From G963662905 sp963676415 (GTDB taxonomy: Bacteria; Bacteroidota; Bacteroidia; Bacteroidales; WRLA01): DNA of 64,000 bases. How positions within the stretch are numbered: position 1 is the first letter of the stretch; each line of letters opens with the position of its first letter. Positions 51,050 through 60,683 of the stretch are shown piece by piece. Under the pieces are notes generated by a model that saw nothing but the letters and a program-made list of their open reading frames with translations, was not told the origin of the DNA and searched no databases. The stretch is taken from positions 3,782,001 through 3,846,000 of the forward strand of contig OY781097.1 in the NCBI GenBank assembly GCA_963676415.1. Direction: 5' to 3'. Made by a program: the position numbers and the translations under genes.

Positions 51050-52432
51050 ATGCATACAATTATTAAATTGGGCGGCTCAAATCTGAAGTCGCCCGGGCAA
51101 TTAATTAGTTTGCTCAATTTTCTTAAAGCGCATAAAAAGTCTGTAATTGTTGTTTCTGCATTATATGGCATCACAGAAAAGCTTATAAATGAGCTAAATA
51201 AAACAGAGCTAAGCAATCATGATATACAAAAATTCTGCAAAGATCTTTATGTGTTTCATTTAAAATTCCTCAATGAATCCAATCAGGAATTTCATTTGTT
51301 GCAACAATATAACGAGGGCCTGAAGCAGGAAATTATTTTTTTACAATCTGCATTTATTTCTTATCAAATTTCAAGTGATTCAAGGCGAGCATTGCTTAAA
51401 GCTGGAATTCTTTCTTCTGGTGAACGGTTAAGCACTTTTATTGTGGCAGCTTATCTTGCCGAAGAAAGGAAGAAAACAATGATACTTTTTCCGGAAGACA
51501 TTCAATTAATTGCTGATGAGCAATTGGTGATTCGGGAAATAAAGGATCCAAAACCATTGGAACAGTTTCCTCAACTTGTTTTTCCGGGTTTTTATGCAAT
51601 GTCAGCCAATGGAAACAGAATGCTTTTGGGACGTGGTGGAAGCGATTATACGGCGACTTCCCTGGCTTCCCTGCTGGATGCTAAAGAGGTGATACTGCTA
51701 AAAGATGCCAATGGTGTGCGTACTGCTGATCCGCGTCTGGTGTCAAATCATATTCCAGTGCATTCTTTAAGCTATAATGAAGCTTCTGAACTGGCATATT
51801 TTGGTGCGGGCATTTTACATCCTTCTTGTGTTCAGGTATTGATTGACAAGCAGATACCATTAAAAATATTTTATAACGAAAATACATCTGTTCCTGCAAC
51901 TATTATATCTCAGGATTACCTGAAAAAAGCTTCTGTTGTGAAAAGCATTGCTTCAGGCAAAAGTTATTCCCTGATCCGATTAAAAGGCGTGAGAGTTGGA
52001 TATCAGGCCGGATTGCTTGGTAAAGCCAGCCAATATATTTTTAATAGTGGCTATAATATCCGGTCGGTGCTGACTTCCCAAACTTGCATCAATTTTTTAA
52101 TGAACGAAGAAATTGATCAGGAAAAAATTCGATCCGTTCTGAACTTTGAAAACTGTAGTGTTGAGATAATCACCGGTTTAGGACTTTTGGCTCTGGTAGG
52201 CGAGGGGATGTCCTCGGCACCGGGTATTGTGGCCGGTGCTGCCAAAGCATTGTCCGGCAATGGAATAAACGTAATTATGAGCGTGTCCGGGGCTTCTGAT
52301 GTTGCTATGTACCTTGTTGTTGAACAAAGGCTTATCAATAAAGCACTTTTATGTTTGCATCATGAGTTTTTTGAAAACAAAACCAATCCTATCTTTGAAT
52401 TAAAATCAATTAAATATGAAAACAGAATTTAA
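51050..52432 (+). CDS. Aspartate kinase (monofunctional)
   Basis: Phosphorylates L-aspartate, the first step toward methionine, threonine and lysine. The 460-residue protein has the kinase start HTIIKLGGSNLKSPGQL, the catalytic LLGRGGSDYTATSLA block (about residues 187-201) and LLKDANGVRTADPRL. Two C-terminal ACT domains (about 310-450) include GYNIRSVLT and GINVIMSVSGASDVAMYLVV, for feedback control. Unlike ThrA/MetL it is not fused to homoserine dehydrogenase, which is separate three genes later. It is the first gene behind the SAM riboswitch, so it is probably the methionine-dedicated isozyme. Confidence 0.92.
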   Translation: MHTIIKLGGSNLKSPGQLISLLNFLKAHKKSVIVVSALYGITEKLINELNKTELSNHDIQKFCKDLYVFHLKFLNESNQEFHLLQQYNEGLKQEIIFLQSAFISYQISSDSRRALLKAGILSSGERLSTFIVAAYLAEERKKTMILFPEDIQLIADEQLVIREIKDPKPLEQFPQLVFPGFYAMSANGNRMLLGRGGSDYTATSLASLLDAKEVILLKDANGVRTADPRLVSNHIPVHSLSYNEASELAYFGAGILHPSCVQVLIDKQIPLKIFYNENTSVPATIISQDYLKKASVVKSIASGKSYSLIRLKGVRVGYQAGLLGKASQYIFNSGYNIRSVLTSQTCINFLMNEEIDQEKIRSVLNFENCSVEIITGLGLLALVGEGMSSAPGIVAGAAKALSGNGINVIMSVSGASDVAMYLVVEQRLINKALLCLHHEFFENKTNPIFELKSIKYENRI

Positions 52433-53702
52433 TTTTGACACGCTACAGGTGCATGCTGGTTTCCGCCGCGATGCGTCTTACTTAGCAGTGGATGTACCTG
52501 TTGTTCAGTCTTCTTCTTACGAATTTGAATCAGCTGAGCATGCCCGTCAGTTGTTTGCACTCGAAAAAGAAGGCTTTATATATTCGCGTATCGGTAATCC
52601 AACCGTAAATACTATGGAACGGAAAGTTGCTGCACTGGAAAGGGGCGTATCTTCTTTGGCAACGGCATCGGGACATGCGGCTCAGTTCCTGGCATTGAGT
52701 ACGATCTGTAGCAATGGGGATAATATCGTTTCTTCTCCATTTTTGTATGGCGGTACTTATCACCAGTTTGCGGATAGTTTTAAACGATTGGGCATTGACG
52801 TTCGTTTTGCCTCTTCGGTAGAAATTGCTGATTTTGAAGGTTTAATCGATGGCAAAACCGCTGCTCTTTATTGCGAAACCATCGGAAATCCGGCTTTTGC
52901 CGTTCCTGATTTTGATGCTTTGTCTGCATTGGCGCAAAAGCACAATGTTCCTTTAATTGTGGACAATACTTTTGGTGCCGGTGGATATTTGTGTCGGCCC
53001 CTTGAGCTTGGCGCGGATATAGTTGTGGAATCGGCCACAAAATGGTTGGGCGGACATGGAAACAGCATAGCAGGTATTATAACCGATGGCGGGACATATG
53101 ATTGGTCGGCAGGGCGTTTTCCGGAATTTATGGAAAAACGCAGCGATTTGAATGGGAAAAGCTGGAATACCGCTTTCGGTGAAAGTGCTTTTATAGTAAA
53201 AGCCCGTGCCGAAAGTTTGCGTGATTTTGGTCCTTGCCTGAGCCCGATGAATGCTTTTTTGATTATTCAGGGCATTGAAACACTCTCGCTGAGGGTGCAG
53301 AGAATTTGTGATAATGCTTTGCAAATGGCTGAATTTCTGTATTCTTTGCCACAGGTTGCTGCGGTTCAGTATCCGGGATTGAAGAATCATCCCTATCATC
53401 AACGGGCTGTCCGATATTTGAAAAATGGTTTTGGGGGTGTGTTGACCTTTGAACTTAATGCCGGCCTGGAACAAACTGAGAAATTTGTCGATTCGCTCGA
53501 ATTGATCCATCATCTCGCTAATGTGGGCGATACGCGTACTTTAATTATCCAGCCTGCTGCTACTACGCATAATCAACTTTCTTCAGATCAACAGAAAAGC
53601 GCGGGAATCCGACCTTCTTTGCTGCGTCTTTCGCTTGGGATTGAATATGTGGAGGATATAAAAAAAGATATTGTACAGGCACTTAAAAAAGCAGTAATAT
53701 GA
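52416..53702 (+). CDS. metY: O-acetylhomoserine sulfhydrylase (aminocarboxypropyltransferase)
   Basis: PLP enzyme making homocysteine from O-acetylhomoserine and sulfide. Its 428 residues follow the Cys/Met metabolism pattern: FIYSRIGNPTVNTMERKVAA, the PLP contact LIVDNTFGAGGYLCRPLELG and Schiff-base Lys in VVESATKWLGGHGNSIAG. The C-terminal LIIQPAATTHNQLS block is typical of the MetY rather than the MetB type. It overlaps aspartokinase by 17 bases and metX by 4 bases. Confidence 0.94.
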   Translation: MKTEFNFDTLQVHAGFRRDASYLAVDVPVVQSSSYEFESAEHARQLFALEKEGFIYSRIGNPTVNTMERKVAALERGVSSLATASGHAAQFLALSTICSNGDNIVSSPFLYGGTYHQFADSFKRLGIDVRFASSVEIADFEGLIDGKTAALYCETIGNPAFAVPDFDALSALAQKHNVPLIVDNTFGAGGYLCRPLELGADIVVESATKWLGGHGNSIAGIITDGGTYDWSAGRFPEFMEKRSDLNGKSWNTAFGESAFIVKARAESLRDFGPCLSPMNAFLIIQGIETLSLRVQRICDNALQMAEFLYSLPQVAAVQYPGLKNHPYHQRAVRYLKNGFGGVLTFELNAGLEQTEKFVDSLELIHHLANVGDTRTLIIQPAATTHNQLSSDQQKSAGIRPSLLRLSLGIEYVEDIKKDIVQALKKAVI

Positions 53703-54742
53703 GTCATTTAAAAATATACAGATCAACTAACGAATTCCATACCGAATCGGGTAGCGTCCTGAAAGGTTTGGAGATCGCTTATCATTTTTACGGCAACCTT
53801 CAGGATAAAGAGCGAAAAACAATCTGGGTTTGCCACGCGCTTACGGCCAATAGTGATCCGGTTGATTGGTGGCCTGGCATTGCGGGCGATTCCTTTGTTT
53901 TGGACACAAAACGTTTTAATATTATCTGCGCCAATATTTTAGGCAGCTGCTACGGCAGTATGGGGCCGCTGCATCATAATCCGGATACAGGAAAACCCTA
54001 CTACCGCCATTTTCCTCAATTAACGGTTCGTGATTTAGTGAAAGCTCATATTTTGCTGGCCAATCATCTGGGTATCTCAAGGGTTGATTTGCTCATTGGC
54101 GGTTCTGTGGGCAGTCATCAGGCTGTTGAATGGTCTGTAATGCAGCCCGAACGCATTGAAAACCTGGCCATTATTGCCGGAAGTGCTGTCTCAAGTCCCT
54201 GGTTAAAAGCTTTTAGTGCCAGTCAGCGTATGGCAATAGAAGCCGATCCGACTTTTTATGAAGACCGCCCGGAGGGTGGTTTGGACGGAATGGGCGTGGC
54301 GCGTTCCATTGCACTTTTGAGCTACCGCAACGGAATGGCTTACAACAAGACGCAATTTCTTAAAAATGAATCGCCTTTTGCTGTTTCACGCGCGGAATCC
54401 TATCAACGCTATCAGGCCAAAAAGCTTATAAACCGTTTCAATGCCTATTCCTACTGGGTTCTGACACATACACTTGATTCTATGGATGCCGGGAGGGATC
54501 GTGGTGGACTTAAAAAGGCGCTGGCACGGATTTCGGCAAAAACATTGGTTTTGGGAATTAAATCGGATTTGCTGTTTTCTGTTGAAGAACAAAAGCTTAT
54601 GGCTGAGCTTATTCCCAAAAGCAGCTTAAAACTGATTGATTCTGATTTTGGTCACGATGGGTTTTTGATTGAGAAAGATGCTTTAAGTACTGAGTTATTG
54701 TCTGTGTTTACATTTTTAAACAGTAAGGAAAATGGAAAATAA
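53699..54742 (+). CDS. metX: Homoserine O-acetyltransferase
   Basis: Alpha/beta-hydrolase-fold enzyme that acetylates homoserine with acetyl-CoA, supplying MetY. The 347-residue protein shows WVCHALTANSDPVDWWPG (oxyanion region), NILGSCYGSMGP, the nucleophile elbow LLIGGSVGSHQAVEW, and catalytic Asp and His near the C-terminus (GIKSDLLFSVEEQ; DSDFGHDGFL). The elbow reads GGSVGS rather than the common GGSMGG. It overlaps both neighbours (4 and 11 bases). Confidence 0.94.
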   Translation: MSHLKIYRSTNEFHTESGSVLKGLEIAYHFYGNLQDKERKTIWVCHALTANSDPVDWWPGIAGDSFVLDTKRFNIICANILGSCYGSMGPLHHNPDTGKPYYRHFPQLTVRDLVKAHILLANHLGISRVDLLIGGSVGSHQAVEWSVMQPERIENLAIIAGSAVSSPWLKAFSASQRMAIEADPTFYEDRPEGGLDGMGVARSIALLSYRNGMAYNKTQFLKNESPFAVSRAESYQRYQAKKLINRFNAYSYWVLTHTLDSMDAGRDRGGLKKALARISAKTLVLGIKSDLLFSVEEQKLMAELIPKSSLKLIDSDFGHDGFLIEKDALSTELLSVFTFLNSKENGK

Positions 54743-55931
54743 AGTTACAACGATAGGAATCTTTGGCCATGGCTTTGTGAGCAGGGCTTTGCTTGATCTG
54801 ATAAATCAGAAATCATTGCCGGTAAAAGTGAAAAGGATATGTGTGAAAAATAATTCTCAAGATCGCAGTGAAATTGCTGATATAGTGACATATGATCCTA
54901 ATATTATTTATAATGACCCGGATATACAACTTATCATCGAGTTGACGGATGCGCATGTAGCCGCTTTTGAAATACTGAGAAAATCGATGGAATCGGGCAA
55001 AGATGTGATCAGTGCCAATAAAAAGATGATTGCTGCTTTTTTGCCCGAAATTCACAAAATTGAACAGCAAACGGGCCGGTATCTTTTATATGAGGCGAGT
55101 TGTTGTGGCAGTATCCCGATTATCCGTACGCTCGATCAGTATTTTCAAAATGAGGATATTAGCCAGATCGAAGGTGTTTTTAACGGTAGCAGCAATTATG
55201 TTTTAACCCAAATGGGACAAAACGGACAGTCGTACGAACAGGCGGTTGCCGATGCGCGGATGAATGGTTTTGCAGAATCGAACCCGGACAACGATATGGA
55301 GGGTTTTGATGCTTGTGCCAAATTGTGTATCATGTCTTATCATGCCTGGGGTCAAGTAACTGATCCTGAACATGTTTTGCGTTTTGGAATTTCGGCTTTA
55401 AAGCCTGAAGATATCCGTTTTGCGGAAATGAACAATTGTAAGATTAAACTTTTACCACGGGCTGTATTTGTCAATGGTACATTAAACCTTATGGTCATAC
55501 CTGCATTTATACCGCCTAATGATGCAATTTATCATGTTGATAATGAGTTTAACGCTGTTGTTACTCACTCAAAATTCAGTGGATGCCAGTTTTATCAGGG
55601 AAAAGGTGCCGGAGGCCACCCTACAGCACTTGCTGTTGCAGGAGATATCAGCTTGTGGCTTCAAGGATTCCGATACCGTAAGTTTGAAAATATCAATGTA
55701 ATAGCTAATTCGATTGACCAACAGCAACATTTGCTGTATCTTCGCGCTGAGAATGAGGATGAACTGAAGCCTTTTTATGAGTTGAAAGTTATTCCCGCTG
55801 CGCATCAAAGCTATAGAAGTTACTTGATTGTACAGGCTGATATTGAGCATTTAAAACATTTCGCTGCATACATCCGGGAGCATAAAATCTTTATTGCCGA
55901 TATAGGGAAGCTGGTTCAGCCTTTAAATTGA
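54732..55931 (+). CDS. Homoserine dehydrogenase
   Basis: Reduces aspartate semialdehyde to homoserine. A 399-residue NAD(P)-dependent enzyme with the Rossmann start TTIGIFGHGFVSRALLDLI, the ELTDAHVAAFEIL and SANKKMIAAFLPEI blocks, and the catalytic-domain signature FNGSSNYVLTQM (about residues 150-161). The substrate region is FDACAKLCIMSYHAWG and GAGGHPTALAVAGDI. A C-terminal ACT-like tail (about 335-399) may be regulatory. Aspartate semialdehyde dehydrogenase is not in the window. Confidence 0.92.
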   Translation: MENKVTTIGIFGHGFVSRALLDLINQKSLPVKVKRICVKNNSQDRSEIADIVTYDPNIIYNDPDIQLIIELTDAHVAAFEILRKSMESGKDVISANKKMIAAFLPEIHKIEQQTGRYLLYEASCCGSIPIIRTLDQYFQNEDISQIEGVFNGSSNYVLTQMGQNGQSYEQAVADARMNGFAESNPDNDMEGFDACAKLCIMSYHAWGQVTDPEHVLRFGISALKPEDIRFAEMNNCKIKLLPRAVFVNGTLNLMVIPAFIPPNDAIYHVDNEFNAVVTHSKFSGCQFYQGKGAGGHPTALAVAGDISLWLQGFRYRKFENINVIANSIDQQQHLLYLRAENEDELKPFYELKVIPAAHQSYRSYLIVQADIEHLKHFAAYIREHKIFIADIGKLVQPLN

Positions 55932-55935
55932 AATT

Positions 55936-58900
55936 ATGAGTCAAAAAATAAACAATCAAAAGGATATCCGCGATATTCTTAAAAATCGTGTTTTAATCCT
56001 TGATGGCGCTATGGGTACAATGATCCAGCGCTACAAACTGGAAGAAGATGATTACCGTGGCAATTTATTTGCCGGTCATTCTATGCCGCAAAAAGGTAAT
56101 AACGATATTCTTTGCCTTACACAGCCTCAGATTATCCGTGATATTCATGCGCAGTTTCTCGATGCGGGCGCCGATATTATCGAAACCAATACGTTTAATG
56201 CACAGGTGATTTCCCAGGCGGATTATGGCATGGAGGATCAGGTTTATAATATCAATAAAGCTGCAGCGGAAATTGCTCGCTCTGTTGCTCATGAATTTAG
56301 CCTGAAAAATCCGGAAAAACCACGTTTTGTTGCGGGTTCAATGGGCCCTACCAACAAAACGGCCAGCATGAGCCCCGATGTGAACGATCCTGGATTTCGT
56401 GCCGTGGGTTTCGAAGATTTGATGGATGCCTATTATGAACAGGCTCGCGCTTTGCTTGATGGTGGCGTGGATATTTTCCTGATAGAAACGGTTTTTGATA
56501 CGCTGAATGCAAAGGCCGCACTTTTTGCGGTTGAAAAATTGCTGGCAGAACGCAATGAGAAACGCTATTTGATGGTTTCGGGTACAATTACTGATGCCAG
56601 TGGGCGTACTTTAAGCGGTCAAACTCCTGAGGCTTTCCTTACCAGTTTGTCGCATGTTAAACTGCTGAGTATCGGCTTGAACTGTGCTTTGGGTGCGCAT
56701 GATATGTTGCCCTGGCTCAAGAGCATTGCAAGCAAATCACCTTTCTTCATCAGTGCGCATCCGAATGCGGGTTTGCCGAACCAGTTTGGCGACTATGATC
56801 AGGATCCTGAGGCAATGGGCATTGAAACGGATAAATTTATTCAAGGTGGTCATGTAAATATTATTGGTGGCTGCTGTGGAACAACACCGGATCATATCCG
56901 ACGAATTGCCGAAGGGGCACAAAATGCTGCTCCACGTAAGCTGATCGAAGATGACCATCAATTGAAACTGAGCGGATTGGAGCCTTTGCTGGTTTTTCCG
57001 GGCAGTAATTTTATCAATATTGGCGAACGTACCAATGTGGCCGGTTCGCGCAAATTTGCACGCCTGATTCGTGAAGAAAAACACGATGAGGCCCTGAGCA
57101 TTGCGGTGCAGCAGGTCGAAAATGGTGCTCAGGCTATTGATGTCTGCATGGATGATGCAATGCTTGACGCGAAAAAAGAAATGGTGCGCTTCCTGAATTT
57201 GCTTGCGGCTGAACCCGATGCAGCGCGTGTTCCGGTGATGATCGACTCTTCTAAATGGGAGGTAATCGAAGCCGGACTGAAATGTGTGCAGGGAAAAGCG
57301 ATTGTGAACAGTATCAGCTTAAAAGACGGCGAAACTGCTTTTATTGAAAAGGCCCAAAAAATTCGTCATTACGGCGCGGCAACGGTGGTGATGGCTTTCG
57401 ATGGGAAAGGTCAGGCCGCTACATTCGAGGAAAAAATTAATGTGTGCAAACGCTCGTATGATTTGTTGGTCAATCAGGCGGATTTCCCTCCAGAGGATAT
57501 TATTTTTGACCCCAATATCCTGACCATCGGCACAGGCATGGAGGAACATAATAATTATGCGGTCGATTTTATTGAAGCCTGCCGCTGGATTAAGGAAAAC
57601 CTGCCGCATGCCAAAGTAAGTGGTGGTGTGAGCAACCTTTCTTTTTCTTTTAGGGGAAACCAGGCGGTGCGCGAGGCTATTCATGCTGTTTTCCTGTATC
57701 ATGCCATTAAAGCGGGTTTGGATATGGCGATCATCAATCCGGCTTTGCTGCAGGTTTATGATGAAATTCCGAAAGATTTGCTGCAATTGACCGAAGACCT
57801 GGTATTGAACCGCCGTAAAGATGCTACGGAGCGACTGTTGATGTTTGCGGATAAATTTTCGATGCAGCAGCACGAATCATCGCGCGATGACTGGCGCAAA
57901 CTTCCTGTGCGTGAGCGATTGCAGCACAGTCTTATAAAAGGTATTGGTGATTTTATTGAGGAAGATTGCGCCGAAATGCGCCAGCATCTGCCGCGTACAC
58001 TGGAGGTAATTGAAGGCCCCTTGATGGACGGAATGAATGTGGTGGGCGAACTTTTTGGCGATGGGCGTATGTTCCTCCCACAGGTGGTGAAATCGGCGCG
58101 TGTAATGAAAAAAGCAGTGGCTTACCTCCAGCCGTTTATTGAGGAAGAAAATGCCGGAAATCCGACTTCTGCCGGTAAAGTCCTTCTGGCCACGGTAAAG
58201 GGCGATGTGCACGATATCGGTAAAAATATCGTGGGCGTGGTGCTGGCTTGCAACAATTACGAAGTGATCGACCTTGGCGTGATGGTCCCTGTGGAAAAGA
58301 TCATCGCGGAAGCGCGTAAAAATAAAGTGGATGTGATCGGGCTTAGCGGTCTGATTACGCCTTCTTTGGAGGAAATGACCATCGTGGCAGCCCAGATGAA
58401 AGCAGAAGGTTTTGAAGTTCCACTGCTGGTGGGCGGTGCAACAACTTCCGAAATCCATACCGCTGTGAAAATTGCGCCTGAATATCCGGTAGGGGTTTTC
58501 CACGTGCGCGATGCTTCAAAAAGTGTGGGCGTTGTTGCACAGCTTATCGACAAAAAACGCAAGGACAAATTTAAAGAGGCTGCATTGGAGCGTTATGAAG
58601 CACTGCGAAACAAACATGCGGCCAAAGTTCCGGCCAAGAAGTATATCAGCCTGGAAAATGCACGAAAAAATGCGTTTCAGACCTATTGGGATGAATATGA
58701 GGTGGATGTACCTGCAAAAACCGGGCGTTTCCTGATCGAAGACCAGCCTTTGGAAGATTTGATCCCTTTTATCGACTGGACATTCTTTTTTCATGCCTGG
58801 AAGCTTAACGGGCGCTTTCCGGCTTTGCTGGACGATCCTGTAAAAGGAGAGGAGGCGCGCAAACTGATGGAGGATGCACGGCAGATGCTGGAAAAAATTA

Positions 58901-59595
58901 TCGAAGGCAAATGGCTGAAAGCGAATGCTGTTTATGGTATTTTTCCGGCTGTGGCTCATGCCGATGATGTGCTTATTGGGCATAATGACCCAAAAAACCG
59001 CTTGTGTTTCCTGCGTAATCAGGAGCAAAAAGAGGAAGGGATACCGAATTGGTGCCTGGCAGATTTTATTGCGCCCGAAACGAGTAAAAAACAAGATTAT
59101 ATCGGGCTTTTTGCCGTAACAGCTGGTATTGGCGCAGATGAAAAAGGTCTGGAATTCCGAAAGAATAATGATGATTACAGCGAGATAATGCTGAAAATCC
59201 TGGCCGACCGCCTGGCGGAAGCCTTCGCGGAATATTTACATATGCGTTTGCGCAGGGAATTTTGGGGCTACGCCAAGGATGAAATGCTGAGCCCTGAAGA
59301 AATGCTGAAAGAAAAATACCGTGGAATCCGTCCGGCTCCGGGTTATCCGGCTTGCCCCGAACATAGCGAAAAAGAAGTGATTTTCGATATCCTCAACGCT
59401 CCGGAAGCGGGTATTAACCTTACCGAAAACTATGCTATGACGCCTGCCGCAGCGGTGAGCGGATACTATTTTGCACATCCGGCTGCCCGATATTTTAATT
59501 TGGGCAAAGTGCTCAACGATCAAATTCAGGATTATGCAAAACGAAAGGACATCAGCGAAGAACGTGTACGCAAACTACTCAATACTAATATTTAA
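55936..59595 (+). CDS. metH: Cobalamin-dependent methionine synthase
   Basis: Transfers a methyl group from methyl-tetrahydrofolate to homocysteine. At 1219 residues it contains all four modules. The homocysteine domain (about 1-330) has zinc Cys in SIGLNCALG and GGCCGTTPDH; the pterin-binding domain (about 355-620) has INIGERTNVAGSRKF. The cobalamin domain has the axial His759 in KGDVHDIGKN, the same residue number as in E. coli MetH; the AdoMet reactivation domain (about 900-1219) has RGIRPAPGYPACPEH. It thus needs vitamin B12. No B12-independent metE is seen. Confidence 0.97.
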   Translation: MSQKINNQKDIRDILKNRVLILDGAMGTMIQRYKLEEDDYRGNLFAGHSMPQKGNNDILCLTQPQIIRDIHAQFLDAGADIIETNTFNAQVISQADYGMEDQVYNINKAAAEIARSVAHEFSLKNPEKPRFVAGSMGPTNKTASMSPDVNDPGFRAVGFEDLMDAYYEQARALLDGGVDIFLIETVFDTLNAKAALFAVEKLLAERNEKRYLMVSGTITDASGRTLSGQTPEAFLTSLSHVKLLSIGLNCALGAHDMLPWLKSIASKSPFFISAHPNAGLPNQFGDYDQDPEAMGIETDKFIQGGHVNIIGGCCGTTPDHIRRIAEGAQNAAPRKLIEDDHQLKLSGLEPLLVFPGSNFINIGERTNVAGSRKFARLIREEKHDEALSIAVQQVENGAQAIDVCMDDAMLDAKKEMVRFLNLLAAEPDAARVPVMIDSSKWEVIEAGLKCVQGKAIVNSISLKDGETAFIEKAQKIRHYGAATVVMAFDGKGQAATFEEKINVCKRSYDLLVNQADFPPEDIIFDPNILTIGTGMEEHNNYAVDFIEACRWIKENLPHAKVSGGVSNLSFSFRGNQAVREAIHAVFLYHAIKAGLDMAIINPALLQVYDEIPKDLLQLTEDLVLNRRKDATERLLMFADKFSMQQHESSRDDWRKLPVRERLQHSLIKGIGDFIEEDCAEMRQHLPRTLEVIEGPLMDGMNVVGELFGDGRMFLPQVVKSARVMKKAVAYLQPFIEEENAGNPTSAGKVLLATVKGDVHDIGKNIVGVVLACNNYEVIDLGVMVPVEKIIAEARKNKVDVIGLSGLITPSLEEMTIVAAQMKAEGFEVPLLVGGATTSEIHTAVKIAPEYPVGVFHVRDASKSVGVVAQLIDKKRKDKFKEAALERYEALRNKHAAKVPAKKYISLENARKNAFQTYWDEYEVDVPAKTGRFLIEDQPLEDLIPFIDWTFFFHAWKLNGRFPALLDDPVKGEEARKLMEDARQMLEKIIEGKWLKANAVYGIFPAVAHADDVLIGHNDPKNRLCFLRNQEQKEEGIPNWCLADFIAPETSKKQDYIGLFAVTAGIGADEKGLEFRKNNDDYSEIMLKILADRLAEAFAEYLHMRLRREFWGYAKDEMLSPEEMLKEKYRGIRPAPGYPACPEHSEKEVIFDILNAPEAGINLTENYAMTPAAAVSGYYFAHPAARYFNLGKVLNDQIQDYAKRKDISEERVRKLLNTNI

Positions 59596-59598
59596 ACG

Positions 59599-60552
59599 AT
59601 GAACCTGGCAGAAACCTATAAAAATACCGATAAAACCCTTTTTTCTTTTGAATTGCTCCCTCCTTTGAAAGGGGAGCATTTTGAACAGCTGGAGGAGGGC
59701 ATGAAGCCTTTGCTGGAATTTAATCCGGCATGCATCAATATCACTTATCATCAACCTGAAGTGGAGTATGCGCATTTGCCTGATGGCCGTATTGCCCGAA
59801 ATGTGGTGCGCAAACGCCCCGGTACGGTGGGTACAGCGGCGGCAATTCAGTTTAAAACCGGTGTCCAGGCTGTGCCGCATATTATTTGCGGGGGCGCTAC
59901 TAAGGCTGAAATTGAAAATGCGCTGATCGACCTTCATTTCCTCGGAATTCATAATTTATTGGTTTTGAGAGGCGATCCTCCGAAAGGACAAAAATCTTTT
60001 CAAGCGGAAACCGATGGACATGCTTTTGCATCGGACTTGGTAGAGCAGGTTGTGAAGCTGAACAATGGGCTGTACCTGGATGAAAATCTGGCTAATTCGC
60101 ATCCGACCAATTTCTGTATCGGTGTGGCAGGCTATCCCGAAAAGCATGCAGAAGCGCCTAATATGGAAAAGGATATTGAAAACCTGAAACGAAAGGTGGA
60201 TGCAGGTGCGGCTTATATTGTAACGCAGATGTTCTACGATAATCAAAAATTCTTTGATTTTGTGCACAAATGCCGGACAGCAGATATTGATGTCCCGATT
60301 GTGCCGGGTCTGAAACCTTTGAGCACACGCAATCAGTTACGCATTCTGCCGCAGACATTCCATATTGATTTACCCACTGAATTAGTGAAAGCTGTGGAAC
60401 AATGTAAAAACAATAAGGAAATCAGGCAGGTGGGGATTGATTGGGGCATTGCTCAGGCTAAAGAGCTGATTGCCGCGGGTGTTCCGGCCTTGCATTTCTA
60501 TACTATGGGCAAATCGGATAATGTACAAAAGATCGCTGCAGCAGTGTTTTAG
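59599..60552 (+). CDS. metF: Methylenetetrahydrofolate reductase
   Basis: FAD enzyme producing 5-methyl-tetrahydrofolate for MetH. The 317-residue protein starts with FSFELLPPLKGEHFE (catalytic Glu), and has CINITYHQPEVEY, HNLLVLRGDPPKG (FAD/folate site) and GAAYIVTQMFYDNQKFFDF. It begins 3 bases after metH, completing the methionine operon. No clear terminator is seen after it. Confidence 0.95.
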   Translation: MNLAETYKNTDKTLFSFELLPPLKGEHFEQLEEGMKPLLEFNPACINITYHQPEVEYAHLPDGRIARNVVRKRPGTVGTAAAIQFKTGVQAVPHIICGGATKAEIENALIDLHFLGIHNLLVLRGDPPKGQKSFQAETDGHAFASDLVEQVVKLNNGLYLDENLANSHPTNFCIGVAGYPEKHAEAPNMEKDIENLKRKVDAGAAYIVTQMFYDNQKFFDFVHKCRTADIDVPIVPGLKPLSTRNQLRILPQTFHIDLPTELVKAVEQCKNNKEIRQVGIDWGIAQAKELIAAGVPALHFYTMGKSDNVQKIAAAVF

Positions 60553-60683
60553 CCGCATTTGGGGCCTGCTCGGTTTTATTTGACAATCATGAGATTTGGA
60601 TTCGATCCATTGTTTTTAAACAAACTAAACCAAAAGCTGTTAATTCCCCTTAGATAAACAATCCAAAATAAAGACAGATTCCT

